From an uncultured Clostridia bacterium (GTDB taxonomy: Bacteria; Bacillota; Clostridia; TANB77; UBA1234): a stretch of 64,000 bases of DNA. Below are positions 28,306-36,477 of this stretch, piece after piece. The stretch lies in contig CAKPEV010000005.1 in assembly GCA_934149405.1 (NCBI GenBank), positions 62,001 through 126,000 on the forward strand, in the 5' to 3' direction. The notes below the pieces were generated by a model. That model saw only the letters and a list, made by a program, of their open reading frames with translations. It was not told the DNA's origin and searched no databases. The translations under genes and the position numbers were made by a program. The first letter of the stretch is position 1, and every line of letters starts with the position of its first letter.

Positions 28306-28334
28306 ATTATATACTCTTTTTTTATGTATTTCAA
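28306..28334 (-). promoter_or_regulatory. Promoter of proS-aspS
   Basis: TTGAAA (28334-28329), 17 bp, TATAAT (28311-28306) on the minus strand. Confidence 0.75.
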
Positions 28335-28408
28335 TATGCAAAATAACCAATATTTACATTTGTTTATGTTAATCACAAGATGTATAATTAGTTTAAGAGG
28401 TGTAGCAT

Positions 28409-28693
28409 ATGAATGATATTATTGTTACTTTGCTTGCAGAAAAGCCATGTGAGCTTAATAGGTTTTTAAGTAGTTATTATAATAAGGATATGCAAATTGA
28501 AGAGGGAGCCTTTAGATGGACTTCTATCTTTCAAAAGCCTTTAGATAGTATTTGTATGCTTGCTACACTTGTCGACAATATAGAAGATTATAAAATCGAG
28601 GCATTAGTTTCTATTAAGCATTACAATAGTGTTAAGGTTACTAATGAAAATATAAACGAACTCGTTAAATTGTTATATTGGATGAATTATTGA
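28409..28693 (+). CDS. Small hypothetical protein
   Basis: 94 aa, no family recognised. No signal peptide or membrane segment; mixed helix/strand composition with several aromatic residues (FRWTSIFQKPLDSICML). Supported by the ribosome site AAGAGGTG before ATG and a likely promoter (TTGTTT and TATAAT around 28360-28390) divergent from proS. It ends at a bidirectional terminator shared with gpsA. Confidence 0.7.
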   Translation: MNDIIVTLLAEKPCELNRFLSSYYNKDMQIEEGAFRWTSIFQKPLDSICMLATLVDNIEDYKIEALVSIKHYNSVKVTNENINELVKLLYWMNY

Positions 28694-28702
28694 ATTAAAA
28701 TC

Positions 28703-28754
28703 AAAATGCCCCAAAACACTAGATAGTATCCATCTAAAGGTTTTGGGGTATTTT
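28703..28754. terminator. Bidirectional terminator
   Basis: AAAATGCCCCAAAAC pairs with GTTTTGGGGTATTTT; it serves the small plus-strand gene and the der-plsY-gpsA unit. Confidence 0.85.
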
Positions 28755-28758
28755 ATGT

Positions 28759-29748
28759 TTAAAATTCTTTCTTTCTTCCTCTTGTCATTAACTCAGCTGT
28801 TGCTTCTACAGGTGATTTTCCGTTATGTATAATTGCATACATAACATCTATTATTGGTGTGCCTACACTGTATTTTCTTGCTAATGCATATGCACCATCA
28901 ACTGCATATATTCCTTCTACTACCATGCCAACTTCTTTTACTGCTTCATCTACGCTTTTTCCTTGACCTATTAGAATTCCAGCTTGTCTATTTCTACTAT
29001 GTTTGCTAGAACATGTAACAAATAGATCTCCTACTCCTGTTAAACCATAAAACGTTTCTCTTTTTGCTCCAGCCTCAACACCAAGTCTTGCTATTTCTGC
29101 TATTCCTCTAGTTATTAGAGCTGCTATTGTGTTATCTCCATAGCCAAGTCCCATTGCTATTCCACAAGCAAGTGCGATTATATTTTTTAGTGAGCCTCCC
29201 ATTTCGACGCCTAGCATATCATCATTTGTGTATACACGTAATTTATCATTCATGAAGATATCTTGTAAATTTAGTGCCATTTCGTCGCTTTCAGAAGCAA
29301 TTACAAGTGCTGTAGGGATATTTGTCGATACTTCTTCTGCATGGCTTGGTCCAGATAGTGCTGAAACAATATTATCTGGCATTATCTCTTTTATAACCTG
29401 TGTATAAACCATTTGTGTGTCTGGTTCCATACCTTTTGAACATAAAACAAAACTTTGATTTTTTGTAACAAATGGTTTCATGTTATTAAGTGTTGCCCTA
29501 ATTGCCTTAGATGGAGTAACTATTAAAATAATTTCAGTATCTTTTATGCTTTCTTCTAAATCTGTAAAACATTTGATTGAAGAGGGAACTATAATGTTTG
29601 GCAAGAATTTGCATTTATGCTCATTGTTTATTAGCTCAGCCTCTTCTTTGTTGTATGACCATAATTTAACCTCGTGACCATTTCTGTCTAAAACCATAGC
29701 TAAAGCTACTCCCCAGCTACCGCTACCTATAACTGCTATTTTACTCAT
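28759..29748 (-). CDS. gpsA: Glycerol-3-phosphate dehydrogenase [NAD(P)+]
   Basis: 329 aa. It makes sn-glycerol 3-phosphate from dihydroxyacetone phosphate for phospholipid synthesis. The Rossmann motif IGSGSWGVALA is at the N-terminus, and the catalytic Lys lies in MGGSLKNIIALACG. It follows plsY, which consumes its product, so the pair forms a membrane-lipid module downstream of der. Confidence 0.96.
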   Translation of the reverse strand: MSKIAVIGSGSWGVALAMVLDRNGHEVKLWSYNKEEAELINNEHKCKFLPNIIVPSSIKCFTDLEESIKDTEIILIVTPSKAIRATLNNMKPFVTKNQSFVLCSKGMEPDTQMVYTQVIKEIMPDNIVSALSGPSHAEEVSTNIPTALVIASESDEMALNLQDIFMNDKLRVYTNDDMLGVEMGGSLKNIIALACGIAMGLGYGDNTIAALITRGIAEIARLGVEAGAKRETFYGLTGVGDLFVTCSSKHSRNRQAGILIGQGKSVDEAVKEVGMVVEGIYAVDGAYALARKYSVGTPIIDVMYAIIHNGKSPVEATAELMTRGRKKEF

Positions 29749-29790
29749 AAAATCATCCTTTCTGCACGTTTTATATATGCCATGGAGTTT

Positions 29791-30513
29791 TTATTTTGTT
29801 TCTTCTGAATTTTTAGATATTTCTGCTAACTTTTCAGCTTTAGTCTTCCAAAGCTTGTTTTCTGTACCATTTAAAAGTCTTGTTATGTTAGCCCTATGCC
29901 TATATATTGCAAGTGCTGCAACTAATACAGCGAATATAGTATAAATCATTCTAGCCTTAAATGATGTTCCAAATGCGCTTCCCATTATCCAAACAAGTAC
30001 AGGATAAAGTATTGCTGCACATATTGAACCAAGTGAAACCATTCTTGAAGATATCATAAGAACTAATGCGAATACTAAACATACAAGTCCGATTTGCCAT
30101 TCTATCATTAGTAGTGCTCCAAGTGATGTTGCAATACCTTTTCCACCTTTAAAACCATAATAAATAGGGTAATTATGGCCAAGTATTGCACCAAGTGCTG
30201 CAAGCAATATACCTAGTTCATATGTAACATTGAGAGTAGTTGTATCTCCAAGCACCGTAAACATTTCTACACCTGAAATAGCAAATATTCCTTTTGCAAG
30301 CAATATTGCAATTACCGCTTTGCAAATATCGAATATCAATACTAAAGCGGCTGGACCTTTTCCAAGGACTCTTAACGTATTCGTTGTTCCGGCATTTCCA
30401 CTGCCATGCTCTCTAATATCTCCTTTTCCCATAAGTTTGCTTAAAATAATTGATAAATTTACGCTACCAATTAAATATCCTACCATGGCTATAACAATTA
30501 GTTGCCATATCAT
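29791..30513 (-). CDS. plsY: Acyl-phosphate:glycerol-3-phosphate acyltransferase PlsY
   Basis: 240 aa integral membrane protein with about five hydrophobic segments. Conserved loops are GSGNAGTTNTLRVLG (motif 1), GHNYPIYYGFKGGKGIATSLG (motif 2) and the C-terminal YRHRANITRLLNGTENK. It adds the first acyl chain to glycerol 3-phosphate. Slightly longer at the C-terminus than typical. It sits 46 bp after der. Confidence 0.95.
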   Translation of the reverse strand: MIWQLIVIAMVGYLIGSVNLSIILSKLMGKGDIREHGSGNAGTTNTLRVLGKGPAALVLIFDICKAVIAILLAKGIFAISGVEMFTVLGDTTTLNVTYELGILLAALGAILGHNYPIYYGFKGGKGIATSLGALLMIEWQIGLVCLVFALVLMISSRMVSLGSICAAILYPVLVWIMGSAFGTSFKARMIYTIFAVLVAALAIYRHRANITRLLNGTENKLWKTKAEKLAEISKNSEETK

Positions 30514-30559
30514 AAAAATTCCTCCTTTGTATATCTTTTATATTTTTTTATATTCGATT

Positions 30560-31891
30560 TTATAAATCTTCTTTTTTCTTTTCTCTAACTAAAATTCTAA
30601 CTGGTGTTCCCTCTAGGCCTCCGAAATTTTTTCTGATTTGGTTTTCAATGTATCTTTGATATGAAAAATGGAACAACTTTGCACTATTACAAAATACTGC
30701 AAATGTTGGAGGGCGTGTAGATACTTGTGTTGCATAATATATTTTTAATCTTCTACCTTTGTCACTAGGTGGTTGAACCATAGTAACAGCCTCATTCATA
30801 ACATCATTTAACATTCCAGTTGTTATTCTTCTAGCATTTTGCTCATTTACAGAATTTATAAGTGGAAAAATTTTATCAACTCTTTGACCTGTAAGTGCTG
30901 AAACAAATATAATTGGAGCATATGTCATATATGCAAGTTTTGTATATACATCCCTCTTATATGCCTCCAATGTACCGTTTTCTTTTTCAACAGCATCCCA
31001 TTTATTAACTAGTATAATAACACCTTTTCCGGCTTCATGTGCTTCACCAGCTATTTTTGTATCTTGATCTGTAACCCCCTCAGTTGCATCAATTACTAAT
31101 ATGCAAACATGGGCATTATCTATAGCAGCTTTAGCACGAATAATACTATATTTTTCAATATCTTCTTCTATTTTACTCTTTCTTCTAATACCAGCTGTAT
31201 CAATAAAAATATACTTTCCATATTCGTTTTCAAAAGGAGTATCTATTGCGTCTCTAGTTGTTCCAGCAATATTTGAAACAATAAGTCTCTCTTCACCTAA
31301 AATTTTGTTAATCAAAGAAGATTTACCAGCATTAGGTTTACCTATAACTGCAACTCTGATATACTCGTCATCATCATCGATACTTGTTTCTTCTGGAAAA
31401 GAATTATAAACAGCATCTAGAACTTCGCCTGTTCCAAGTTGATTCAAAGCTGATACTGGATATGGTTCACCAAGTCCAAGATTATAAAACTCGTATAATT
31501 CAGCTGGTGCATCACCTATTCTATCTGCTTTATTGCAAACTAAAACAATAGGCTTACCAGTCTTTCTAAGCATGGTTGCCACCTCATGGTCTGCAGCTGT
31601 AACGCCTTGCTTTATATCAGTTAAAAATATAATAACATCAGCTGTTTCCATAGCAATCTGTGCTTGTCTTTTCATTTGAACAAGAATTTCATCGGTAGAC
31701 TTTGGCTCGATACCTCCCGTATCAATCAAAGTAAACTTTCTTCCTCTCCACTCCGTGTCTGCATACACTCTGTCTCTAGTAACGCCAGGTGTATCTTCTA
31801 CGATTGATTTTCTCTCTCCTACTATGTAATTAAAAAATGTAGATTTGCCTACATTTGGTCTTCCAATAAGTGCTACAATTGGTTTTGCCAT
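30560..31891 (-). CDS. der: Ribosome-assembly GTPase Der
   Basis: 443 aa with tandem GTPase domains and a C-terminal KH-like domain. P-loops are GRPNVGKSTFF (near residue 10) and GKPNAGKSSLI (near residue 186); NKAD and NKWD specify guanine. It is essential for 50S subunit maturation. First gene of the der-plsY-gpsA unit. Confidence 0.97.
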   Translation of the reverse strand: MAKPIVALIGRPNVGKSTFFNYIVGERKSIVEDTPGVTRDRVYADTEWRGRKFTLIDTGGIEPKSTDEILVQMKRQAQIAMETADVIIFLTDIKQGVTAADHEVATMLRKTGKPIVLVCNKADRIGDAPAELYEFYNLGLGEPYPVSALNQLGTGEVLDAVYNSFPEETSIDDDDEYIRVAVIGKPNAGKSSLINKILGEERLIVSNIAGTTRDAIDTPFENEYGKYIFIDTAGIRRKSKIEEDIEKYSIIRAKAAIDNAHVCILVIDATEGVTDQDTKIAGEAHEAGKGVIILVNKWDAVEKENGTLEAYKRDVYTKLAYMTYAPIIFVSALTGQRVDKIFPLINSVNEQNARRITTGMLNDVMNEAVTMVQPPSDKGRRLKIYYATQVSTRPPTFAVFCNSAKLFHFSYQRYIENQIRKNFGGLEGTPVRILVREKKKEDL

Positions 31892-32037
31892 TTTTTCACC
31901 TCATAACTTTTTATATAACAGACTAGAACTAACCTTATTTGTTACTTTTAAAAACAAAAAAGGTTACTACTATGTCTCTTTTTTACTACCAAACAAAAGT
32001 ATACTATAAAATATAAAAAAATTCAACAAAAGTCGAT

Positions 32038-32304
32038 TTACATATTTTCATAATGTGACCATGCACTTAGTATTCTTACTTTTTTCTCGTCTTCTATCAC
32101 CTGATAAACAAGTCTATGTTGCAAATTTATTCTGCGTGAATAATACGATTCCAAATCGCCAACTAGCTTTTCATATGGAGGTGGCGTTTGATAAGGATTT
32201 ATTTTTATTATTTCTATAAGTTTATGTGCCTTTTCTGCCAATTTGTTTTCCTTTAGTTTCTGTATCTCTTTTAAGACATTTTTGTTATATTGAATAGTGT
32301 ACAT
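32038..32304 (-). CDS. yoeB: YoeB/Txe-family mRNA interferase toxin
   Basis: 88 aa from ATG 32304, which overlaps the antitoxin stop (TAATG), so translation is coupled. RelE-like fold with the YoeB hallmarks NPYQTPPPYEKLVGDL and YYSRRINLQHRLVYQV and a C-terminal SAWSHYE, where the catalytic His lies. It should cleave mRNA in the ribosomal A site when free of antitoxin. Confidence 0.92.
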   Translation of the reverse strand: MYTIQYNKNVLKEIQKLKENKLAEKAHKLIEIIKINPYQTPPPYEKLVGDLESYYSRRINLQHRLVYQVIEDEKKVRILSAWSHYENM

Positions 32305-32555
32305 TAGTCCCAATCCACCTCATCTTCATTTACAAAATCTTCATCAGGCGCATTACCTCTTTTTATTATCTCATCCTTCAAGCCTGGTACAGAAGAAATA
32401 TATAGTGTTTCCATAAGATTGTTATAATCCTCCTCCGATATTACCACTGCATTACCATTTTTTGTTGAAACATTTATAGGTTCATTGTATTTTATTGTTG
32501 TTTCAAGCAACTCATATATATTTTTACGAAAATTTGTTATATTTGTATTTGTCAT
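32304..32555 (-). CDS. yefM: YefM/Phd-family antitoxin
   Basis: 83 aa. The N-terminal part (FRKNIYELLETTI, GNAVVISEEDYNNLMETL) is the Phd/YefM DNA-binding dimer domain; the acidic tail (PDEDFVNEDEVDWD) would wrap the toxin. It neutralises YoeB and normally represses its own operon. Confidence 0.9.
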   Translation of the reverse strand: MTNTNITNFRKNIYELLETTIKYNEPINVSTKNGNAVVISEEDYNNLMETLYISSVPGLKDEIIKRGNAPDEDFVNEDEVDWD

Positions 32556-32607
32556 ATCAATCCCTCCTTACAAAAATAGATTGTGTTTACGCACTTAAAT
32601 TCCTCAA

Positions 32608-32691
32608 CTTTTTAACGATACTTCATACTACTTTTTAACGATACTTCATACTACCTAATGCTATTATACCGTACTTTTTTACGTACATCAA
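32608..32691 (-). promoter_or_regulatory. Toxin-antitoxin promoter with tandem 23-bp repeats
   Basis: The minus strand has TTGATG (32691-32686), 17 bp, TATAAT (32668-32663). Just downstream of the start are two perfect tandem 23-bp copies (32631-32653 and 32608-32630, each containing TTTTTAACGATACTTCATAC). They are a likely operator for the YefM-YoeB complex. Confidence 0.7.
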
Positions 32692-32721
32692 TATAAATAT
32701 ATGCAATTTAGCTAAAAATAT

Positions 32722-32871
32722 TCATGTGTTCATTTTTCTACTATCACCATTTTGTGCTATTAGATAACATGCATAACGAGTTAATTTATAGTCAATCTGT
32801 TCTCTATAGGCTCCTAAACCGATTTGAACCATTTTATTGATGTCAGTAAAATGGTCTTGTATAGAAGATTC
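32722..32871 (-). pseudogene. Remnant of a DinD-like (DNA-damage-inducible protein D) gene
   Basis: The minus strand translates as DHFTDINKMVQIGLGAYREQ followed by IDYKLTRYACYLIAQNGD and a stop at 32722-32724. This is the characteristic N-terminal stretch of DinD/phage antirepressor-related proteins (HF...KMV...GAxR, LSRYACYLIAQN). No start, upstream part or C-terminus survives. It suggests past prophage or accessory DNA beside the toxin-antitoxin genes. Confidence 0.75.
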
Positions 32872-32904
32872 TTATAAGCTGATTTACGGCACCTAAATTA
32901 TACA

Positions 32905-32937
32905 AAAACGATGCAGATTTAGATTCTGCACCGTTTC
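32905..32937 (-). terminator. Terminator of CotF-like genes
   Basis: GAAACGGTGCAGAAT pairs with ATCTGCATCGTTTTT on the minus strand, just after the stop at 32947. Confidence 0.8.
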
Positions 32938-32946
32938 TTTACTTAT

Positions 32947-33195
32947 TTAGCCTTGAACAAATATATCTTTTACTGTTTGAACCTCTTCAGGTGTTGCCAT
33001 TTTTGCAGGCTGATAATATCCCTTGTTTTGAGCTACCTTGTATAAATCATATTGAAATGTCTCGCAGCTGTTTCTAATATCTTGCATTGTCTTTCTAAAT
33101 TCAGGACATGAAGCCTGTGTAATTATATTGGCATAATTACCTATACTGCTATTTACTTGTGATAAAACATCATTTACCATGTACTTTTCTAACAT
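32947..33195 (-). CDS. CotF-like spore coat protein, second half
   Basis: 82 aa. Helical, with the Coat_F pattern MVNDVLSQVNSSIGNYANII followed by a C-terminal QPAKMATPEE. Members of this family are often encoded as two adjacent small genes that together match CotF; the partner lies 18 bp upstream. A role in the spore coat is inferred from family and from the sporulation gene ylbJ elsewhere in the window. Confidence 0.8.
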   Translation of the reverse strand: MLEKYMVNDVLSQVNSSIGNYANIITQASCPEFRKTMQDIRNSCETFQYDLYKVAQNKGYYQPAKMATPEEVQTVKDIFVQG

Positions 33196-33213
33196 ATTTA
33201 TCTCCCCTTTCTT

Positions 33214-33405
33214 TTAGTCTGTAGTTAAAAATCCCATAAGCTTTTGTTTTGTGTTTAAAGCATCTTGTGCAGATTTTTCAAACATTTGCTTAACCACGGG
33301 ATCTGTACAGTTTTGAGCATAAGAAGATAATTTTTGATAAGACATCTCATGTTCACCTATTAAATGACGAACGTTTTGAAGTTCTAATTCATTAAGTTTT
33401 GGCAT
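33214..33405 (-). CDS. CotF-like spore coat protein, first half
   Basis: 63 aa from ATG 33405, preceded by AAAGGAGGAATTTAT; the longer frame to 33432 includes that ribosome site. It is a helical hairpin (LNELELQNVRHLIGEHEMSY, FEKSAQDALNTKQKLMGFL) typical of the small partner of CotF-type coat proteins. Probably cotranscribed with the 82-aa partner. Confidence 0.75.
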   Translation of the reverse strand: MPKLNELELQNVRHLIGEHEMSYQKLSSYAQNCTDPVVKQMFEKSAQDALNTKQKLMGFLTTD

Positions 33406-33544
33406 ATAAATTCCTCCTTTTTTGTATTTCAAGAGTATTATTAGCTATAGAGTAAAAAATATGCAAAAATTTTCTGATAATGTTCATAGACTAAGCATAT
33501 TTTTATTTCAATTTTAGCTTTATGAATAAAATTTCTTAAATGCA

Positions 33545-33578
33545 TAAAAAAATAGCTTACTAAAAATTAGTAAGCTAC
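33545..33578 (-). terminator. Terminator of the 75-aa gene
   Basis: TAGCTTACTAA and TTAGTAAGCTA arms with a T tract on the minus strand. Confidence 0.85.
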
Positions 33579-33589
33579 TGATTGATTGT

Positions 33590-33817
33590 TTACTTGAGTG
33601 CTCTTACGAGACCTTCAATGTATTCCTGAGTCATAACGCCTCCATCCGGAACTTTAGAGTGGAAAAATACTCCTTTCATGCAAATTCTGTCGCCCGCCTT
33701 AACTTCATAAGGTATATCGTACCTTAATAAGTCAAATTTCCGCCTGCTGGAAGCCATCGTAACGTTCATCCCTTCAACAGCGACGACATCACAGAAAGTA
33801 AGTCTTTTTTCGTTCAT
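33590..33817 (-). CDS. Unknown 75-aa protein (GC-rich islet)
   Basis: Function not recognised. The sequence predicts a small beta-rich fold (TFCDVVAVEGMNVTMASSRR, YDIPYEVKAGDRICMKGVFF). No signal peptide or membrane segment. It is a single gene with its own promoter and strong terminator and is visibly GC-richer than its neighbours. It contains an in-frame CGG (33740-33742, Arg26), which a frameshift would turn into early termination. Probably acquired. Confidence 0.6.
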   Translation of the reverse strand: MNEKRLTFCDVVAVEGMNVTMASSRRKFDLLRYDIPYEVKAGDRICMKGVFFHSKVPDGGVMTQEYIEGLVRALK

Positions 33818-33866
33818 AATAGTAAACTCCTTCGTTTTGAAAAATATATTTTGGACTGCAAATATT

Positions 33867-33895
33867 ATTGTAGCACATTAGAAAAATAAAAGCAA
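33867..33895 (-). promoter_or_regulatory. Promoter of the 75-aa gene
   Basis: TTGCTT (33895-33890), 17 bp, TACAAT (33872-33867). Confidence 0.7.
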
Positions 33896-33920
33896 GCGAT
33901 TTACATAATTTAATATTTTT

Positions 33921-34352
33921 CTATTTTTTTAATATTTCATTCGCATTCTCACTTGGTTCATTTAATTTCAATTCTTCTTTAATTTTGGTGGTTGATATGT
34001 TTTCGGTTCTATCCAAATATACGACTTCGCAATAATCTTTTAAATAGTCGAATTTGTCGCTTCCCTTCCAATCACTTCCCATAACAACAACATCAACTTT
34101 ATATTCTTTTACGTCATTTATCTTTTGTTCCCAATTTTCTTCTGGAATAACCAAATCTACGTATCTTATACTTTCAAGCATTTCTTTTCGTGTTTCGTAA
34201 TTATGGTAGGCTTTTTTCCCTTTTATTGCATTGAACTCGTCCGTCGAAAGTGCAACAATCAAATAATCACCTAGCGCTTTTGCTCTTTTTAGCAATCTTA
34301 TGTGACCATAATGTAATAAATCATATGTTCCATATGTTAATATTCTTTTCAT
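33921..34352 (-). CDS. tagD: Glycerol-3-phosphate cytidylyltransferase
   Basis: 143 aa. It makes CDP-glycerol from CTP and glycerol 3-phosphate. The nucleotidyltransferase motifs GTYDLLHYGHIRLLKRAK (HxGH) and RTENISTTKIKEEL are present. Next to a CDP-glycerol glycerophosphotransferase, it supplies donor for a glycerol-phosphate polymer or modification at the cell surface. Last gene of the glycan cluster. Confidence 0.95.
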   Translation of the reverse strand: MKRILTYGTYDLLHYGHIRLLKRAKALGDYLIVALSTDEFNAIKGKKAYHNYETRKEMLESIRYVDLVIPEENWEQKINDVKEYKVDVVVMGSDWKGSDKFDYLKDYCEVVYLDRTENISTTKIKEELKLNEPSENANEILKK

Positions 34353-34365
34353 AATACTTTCTCTC

Positions 34366-35553
34366 CTAATTGTTAATTATTTTTTTCAATATCCAGTCAA
34401 CTGTGCGTTTTGATGAATTTCCGTCATTATAATCCACACATTTATTTAGATATTCTTTCTGCTTTTTTAGGCACTCTTTTTCGTTATATGTTTCTATATA
34501 TTTGTATAATTCTTCTAATGTGTTCCCTCTTGGGAATGGCAAATCATAGTACTGCTCAGATAATCCTCTCTGATTTTCATATTCGCTTAAATCTACTGAA
34601 TACAGAAACACAATTTTTTCTAACAATAGAAAGTCGAAAATTATTGAAGAATAATCAGAAATAACGCAGTCAGATGCCAATACTAATTCTTGTGTATCTG
34701 GATAGTCTGAAACATTTTTAACTTTATTATTATAATTAATATTTATATCGTTTGCTTTTACATTTGGATGCATTCTTACTAGAATAATACATTTTCTTTT
34801 TAATTTAGTTTCAAATTTTCCAATAAGTTCTGCATAATCAGTAATATAGCAAGAAGTATCACCGTTATCTCTAAAAGTTGGTGCATATAGTATTGTAAAA
34901 ATATTCCTCTCTATATTCAAATCTTTTTTTATTTTTTCATTTAATTTTGAATTGTTTTTATTTTTTATCAAAAAATCATTAGTAGGTAAGCCATATCGTA
35001 AAAACTCGACATCTTTATTTAGGTCAAATGTCCTTTTTAAGACATTTTCCTGCATTTCACTATCAACAATTATACCATCTGTAACTTTCCCATCGTATAT
35101 AGCTGCCTTTAAATATTTTCTGCTAAGTTTATTTTCTGCGTCTTTTTCAATATATTTAAGTGGCTTCGAGCCATGCCAAGTTTGCAAATACACTTGTCCT
35201 TTTTTTTTCTTCATTAAATGTGAATTACGAATATTATCTATAATTACTTTTGATGTTGCATATTCGTACAATGCTTGTAAACTTCCATATTTTACTTTTC
35301 TTATCCCGGATGGCAAAGATTGAGTTGTATCATTTATCAACCATACCAAATCCATGTTTAAATTTCTGCTTAAAAATTCATCTGCAATATATCTTGGGTT
35401 TCCTGCATACCCTTTGCCCGCAAAATTGTCGAAAATAATTTTATCTTTTTTTAATGGTAATAACATAAATACTTGTCCGATAGTGTAGGTGCATATTTTC
35501 ACCATTTTCATATATATTCTTTTGGTTAATGTCAAATGCTTCGTCGTATTCAA
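34366..35553 (-). CDS. CDP-glycerol:glycerophosphate glycerophosphotransferase
   Basis: 395 aa, TagF/TagB family, probably starting at TTG 35553 after AGGAGG. It transfers glycerol phosphate from CDP-glycerol onto a lipid-linked or polysaccharide acceptor. Family motifs are LQTWHGSKPLKYI near residue 125, LYAPTFRDNG and the C-terminal SDCVISDYSSIIFDFLLLEK. Its shortness (TagF proper is over 700 aa) suggests a primase-like or decorating enzyme rather than a long-chain polymerase. Confidence 0.9.
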   Translation of the reverse strand: MNTTKHLTLTKRIYMKMVKICTYTIGQVFMLLPLKKDKIIFDNFAGKGYAGNPRYIADEFLSRNLNMDLVWLINDTTQSLPSGIRKVKYGSLQALYEYATSKVIIDNIRNSHLMKKKKGQVYLQTWHGSKPLKYIEKDAENKLSRKYLKAAIYDGKVTDGIIVDSEMQENVLKRTFDLNKDVEFLRYGLPTNDFLIKNKNNSKLNEKIKKDLNIERNIFTILYAPTFRDNGDTSCYITDYAELIGKFETKLKRKCIILVRMHPNVKANDININYNNKVKNVSDYPDTQELVLASDCVISDYSSIIFDFLLLEKIVFLYSVDLSEYENQRGLSEQYYDLPFPRGNTLEELYKYIETYNEKECLKKQKEYLNKCVDYNDGNSSKRTVDWILKKIINN

Positions 35554-35565
35554 ATAAAAAACCTC

Positions 35566-36477
35566 CTATCCTCCATAAGTTTTTATTATATACTCATACA
35601 TTGTATCCTTCGTATTAGAATAGTCAGTGTGCCTTTCTAATTTATGGAAAACTGACATTTTCTTAATTTGTTCAAATCTTTCGCTTGTGTACGATTTTCC
35701 TAATTCAAACATTAATGTATGTGGAGTATTGTTGTTAAATGTTGGTACATTTTCCCATTCTTTTTTATATTTTCTAGTAGCCATTGTAAAGAATATGTGA
35801 AAAAGATAGTAATCCATTAAATAGTTTTTTTCTTTCCAATATCTAAAAAGTAAATCTCGCGTAAGTGATAATATTGGATTATTACTTTGAGCAGATATCA
35901 GCCAACTTGAAGCTACTATCGGCATTTGATTCGTTCTCAACAAGTCCATTGCCTTATATACAAAAAGCGGTGCATTTAATATGTAATGTGGTATATTCGG
36001 TGATGTACACAAAACTGTACTATCTATCCAAATTCCTCCATAATTGCATAATAGTTCAATTCTTATCAAATCTGAAAAATGTGCCTTACTAATAATTCCT
36101 TTTTCATATTTTTTTATTATGTATTCAGGAAAATTTATGTAGTCTTTAATATTATCATTTGTCAAAATTACAATATTTCTGTCAGGCAAGCTCTTCTTTA
36201 TAGAATTTATACATGCCTTCACTAGATCAGGTGCATTTTCCAGCCCTTGAAACCAGCATACCCAAACATAATTGCTATTTTCTTGTTTTCCCGTAACTTT
36301 GTGACTATTTATTATGTTTTTATATCTATTATATAATTTTTTATATGTCCTATGTTGCATTTCAATTTGTTGTGCATTTGAACTTTTAATAAAGATTTTT
36401 ATATATATTTTTCTTCTTAAAAGATTAAGAAAATTTCCATTTCTAATAGCATTTATAATTAACTTATATTTTTTCAT
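35566..36477 (-). CDS. Capsular polysaccharide glycosyltransferase (GT32-like)
   Basis: 303 aa. The domain starts near residue 70 (YVWVCWFQGLENAPDLVKAC), with a DxD-like metal site in YGGIWIDSTVLC, the pattern of the GT32/capsular synthesis family. It adds a sugar to a surface glycan; donor unknown. It overlaps the end of the flippase gene by 14 bp. Confidence 0.85.
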   Translation of the reverse strand: MKKYKLIINAIRNGNFLNLLRRKIYIKIFIKSSNAQQIEMQHRTYKKLYNRYKNIINSHKVTGKQENSNYVWVCWFQGLENAPDLVKACINSIKKSLPDRNIVILTNDNIKDYINFPEYIIKKYEKGIISKAHFSDLIRIELLCNYGGIWIDSTVLCTSPNIPHYILNAPLFVYKAMDLLRTNQMPIVASSWLISAQSNNPILSLTRDLLFRYWKEKNYLMDYYLFHIFFTMATRKYKKEWENVPTFNNNTPHTLMFELGKSYTSERFEQIKKMSVFHKLERHTDYSNTKDTMYEYIIKTYGG

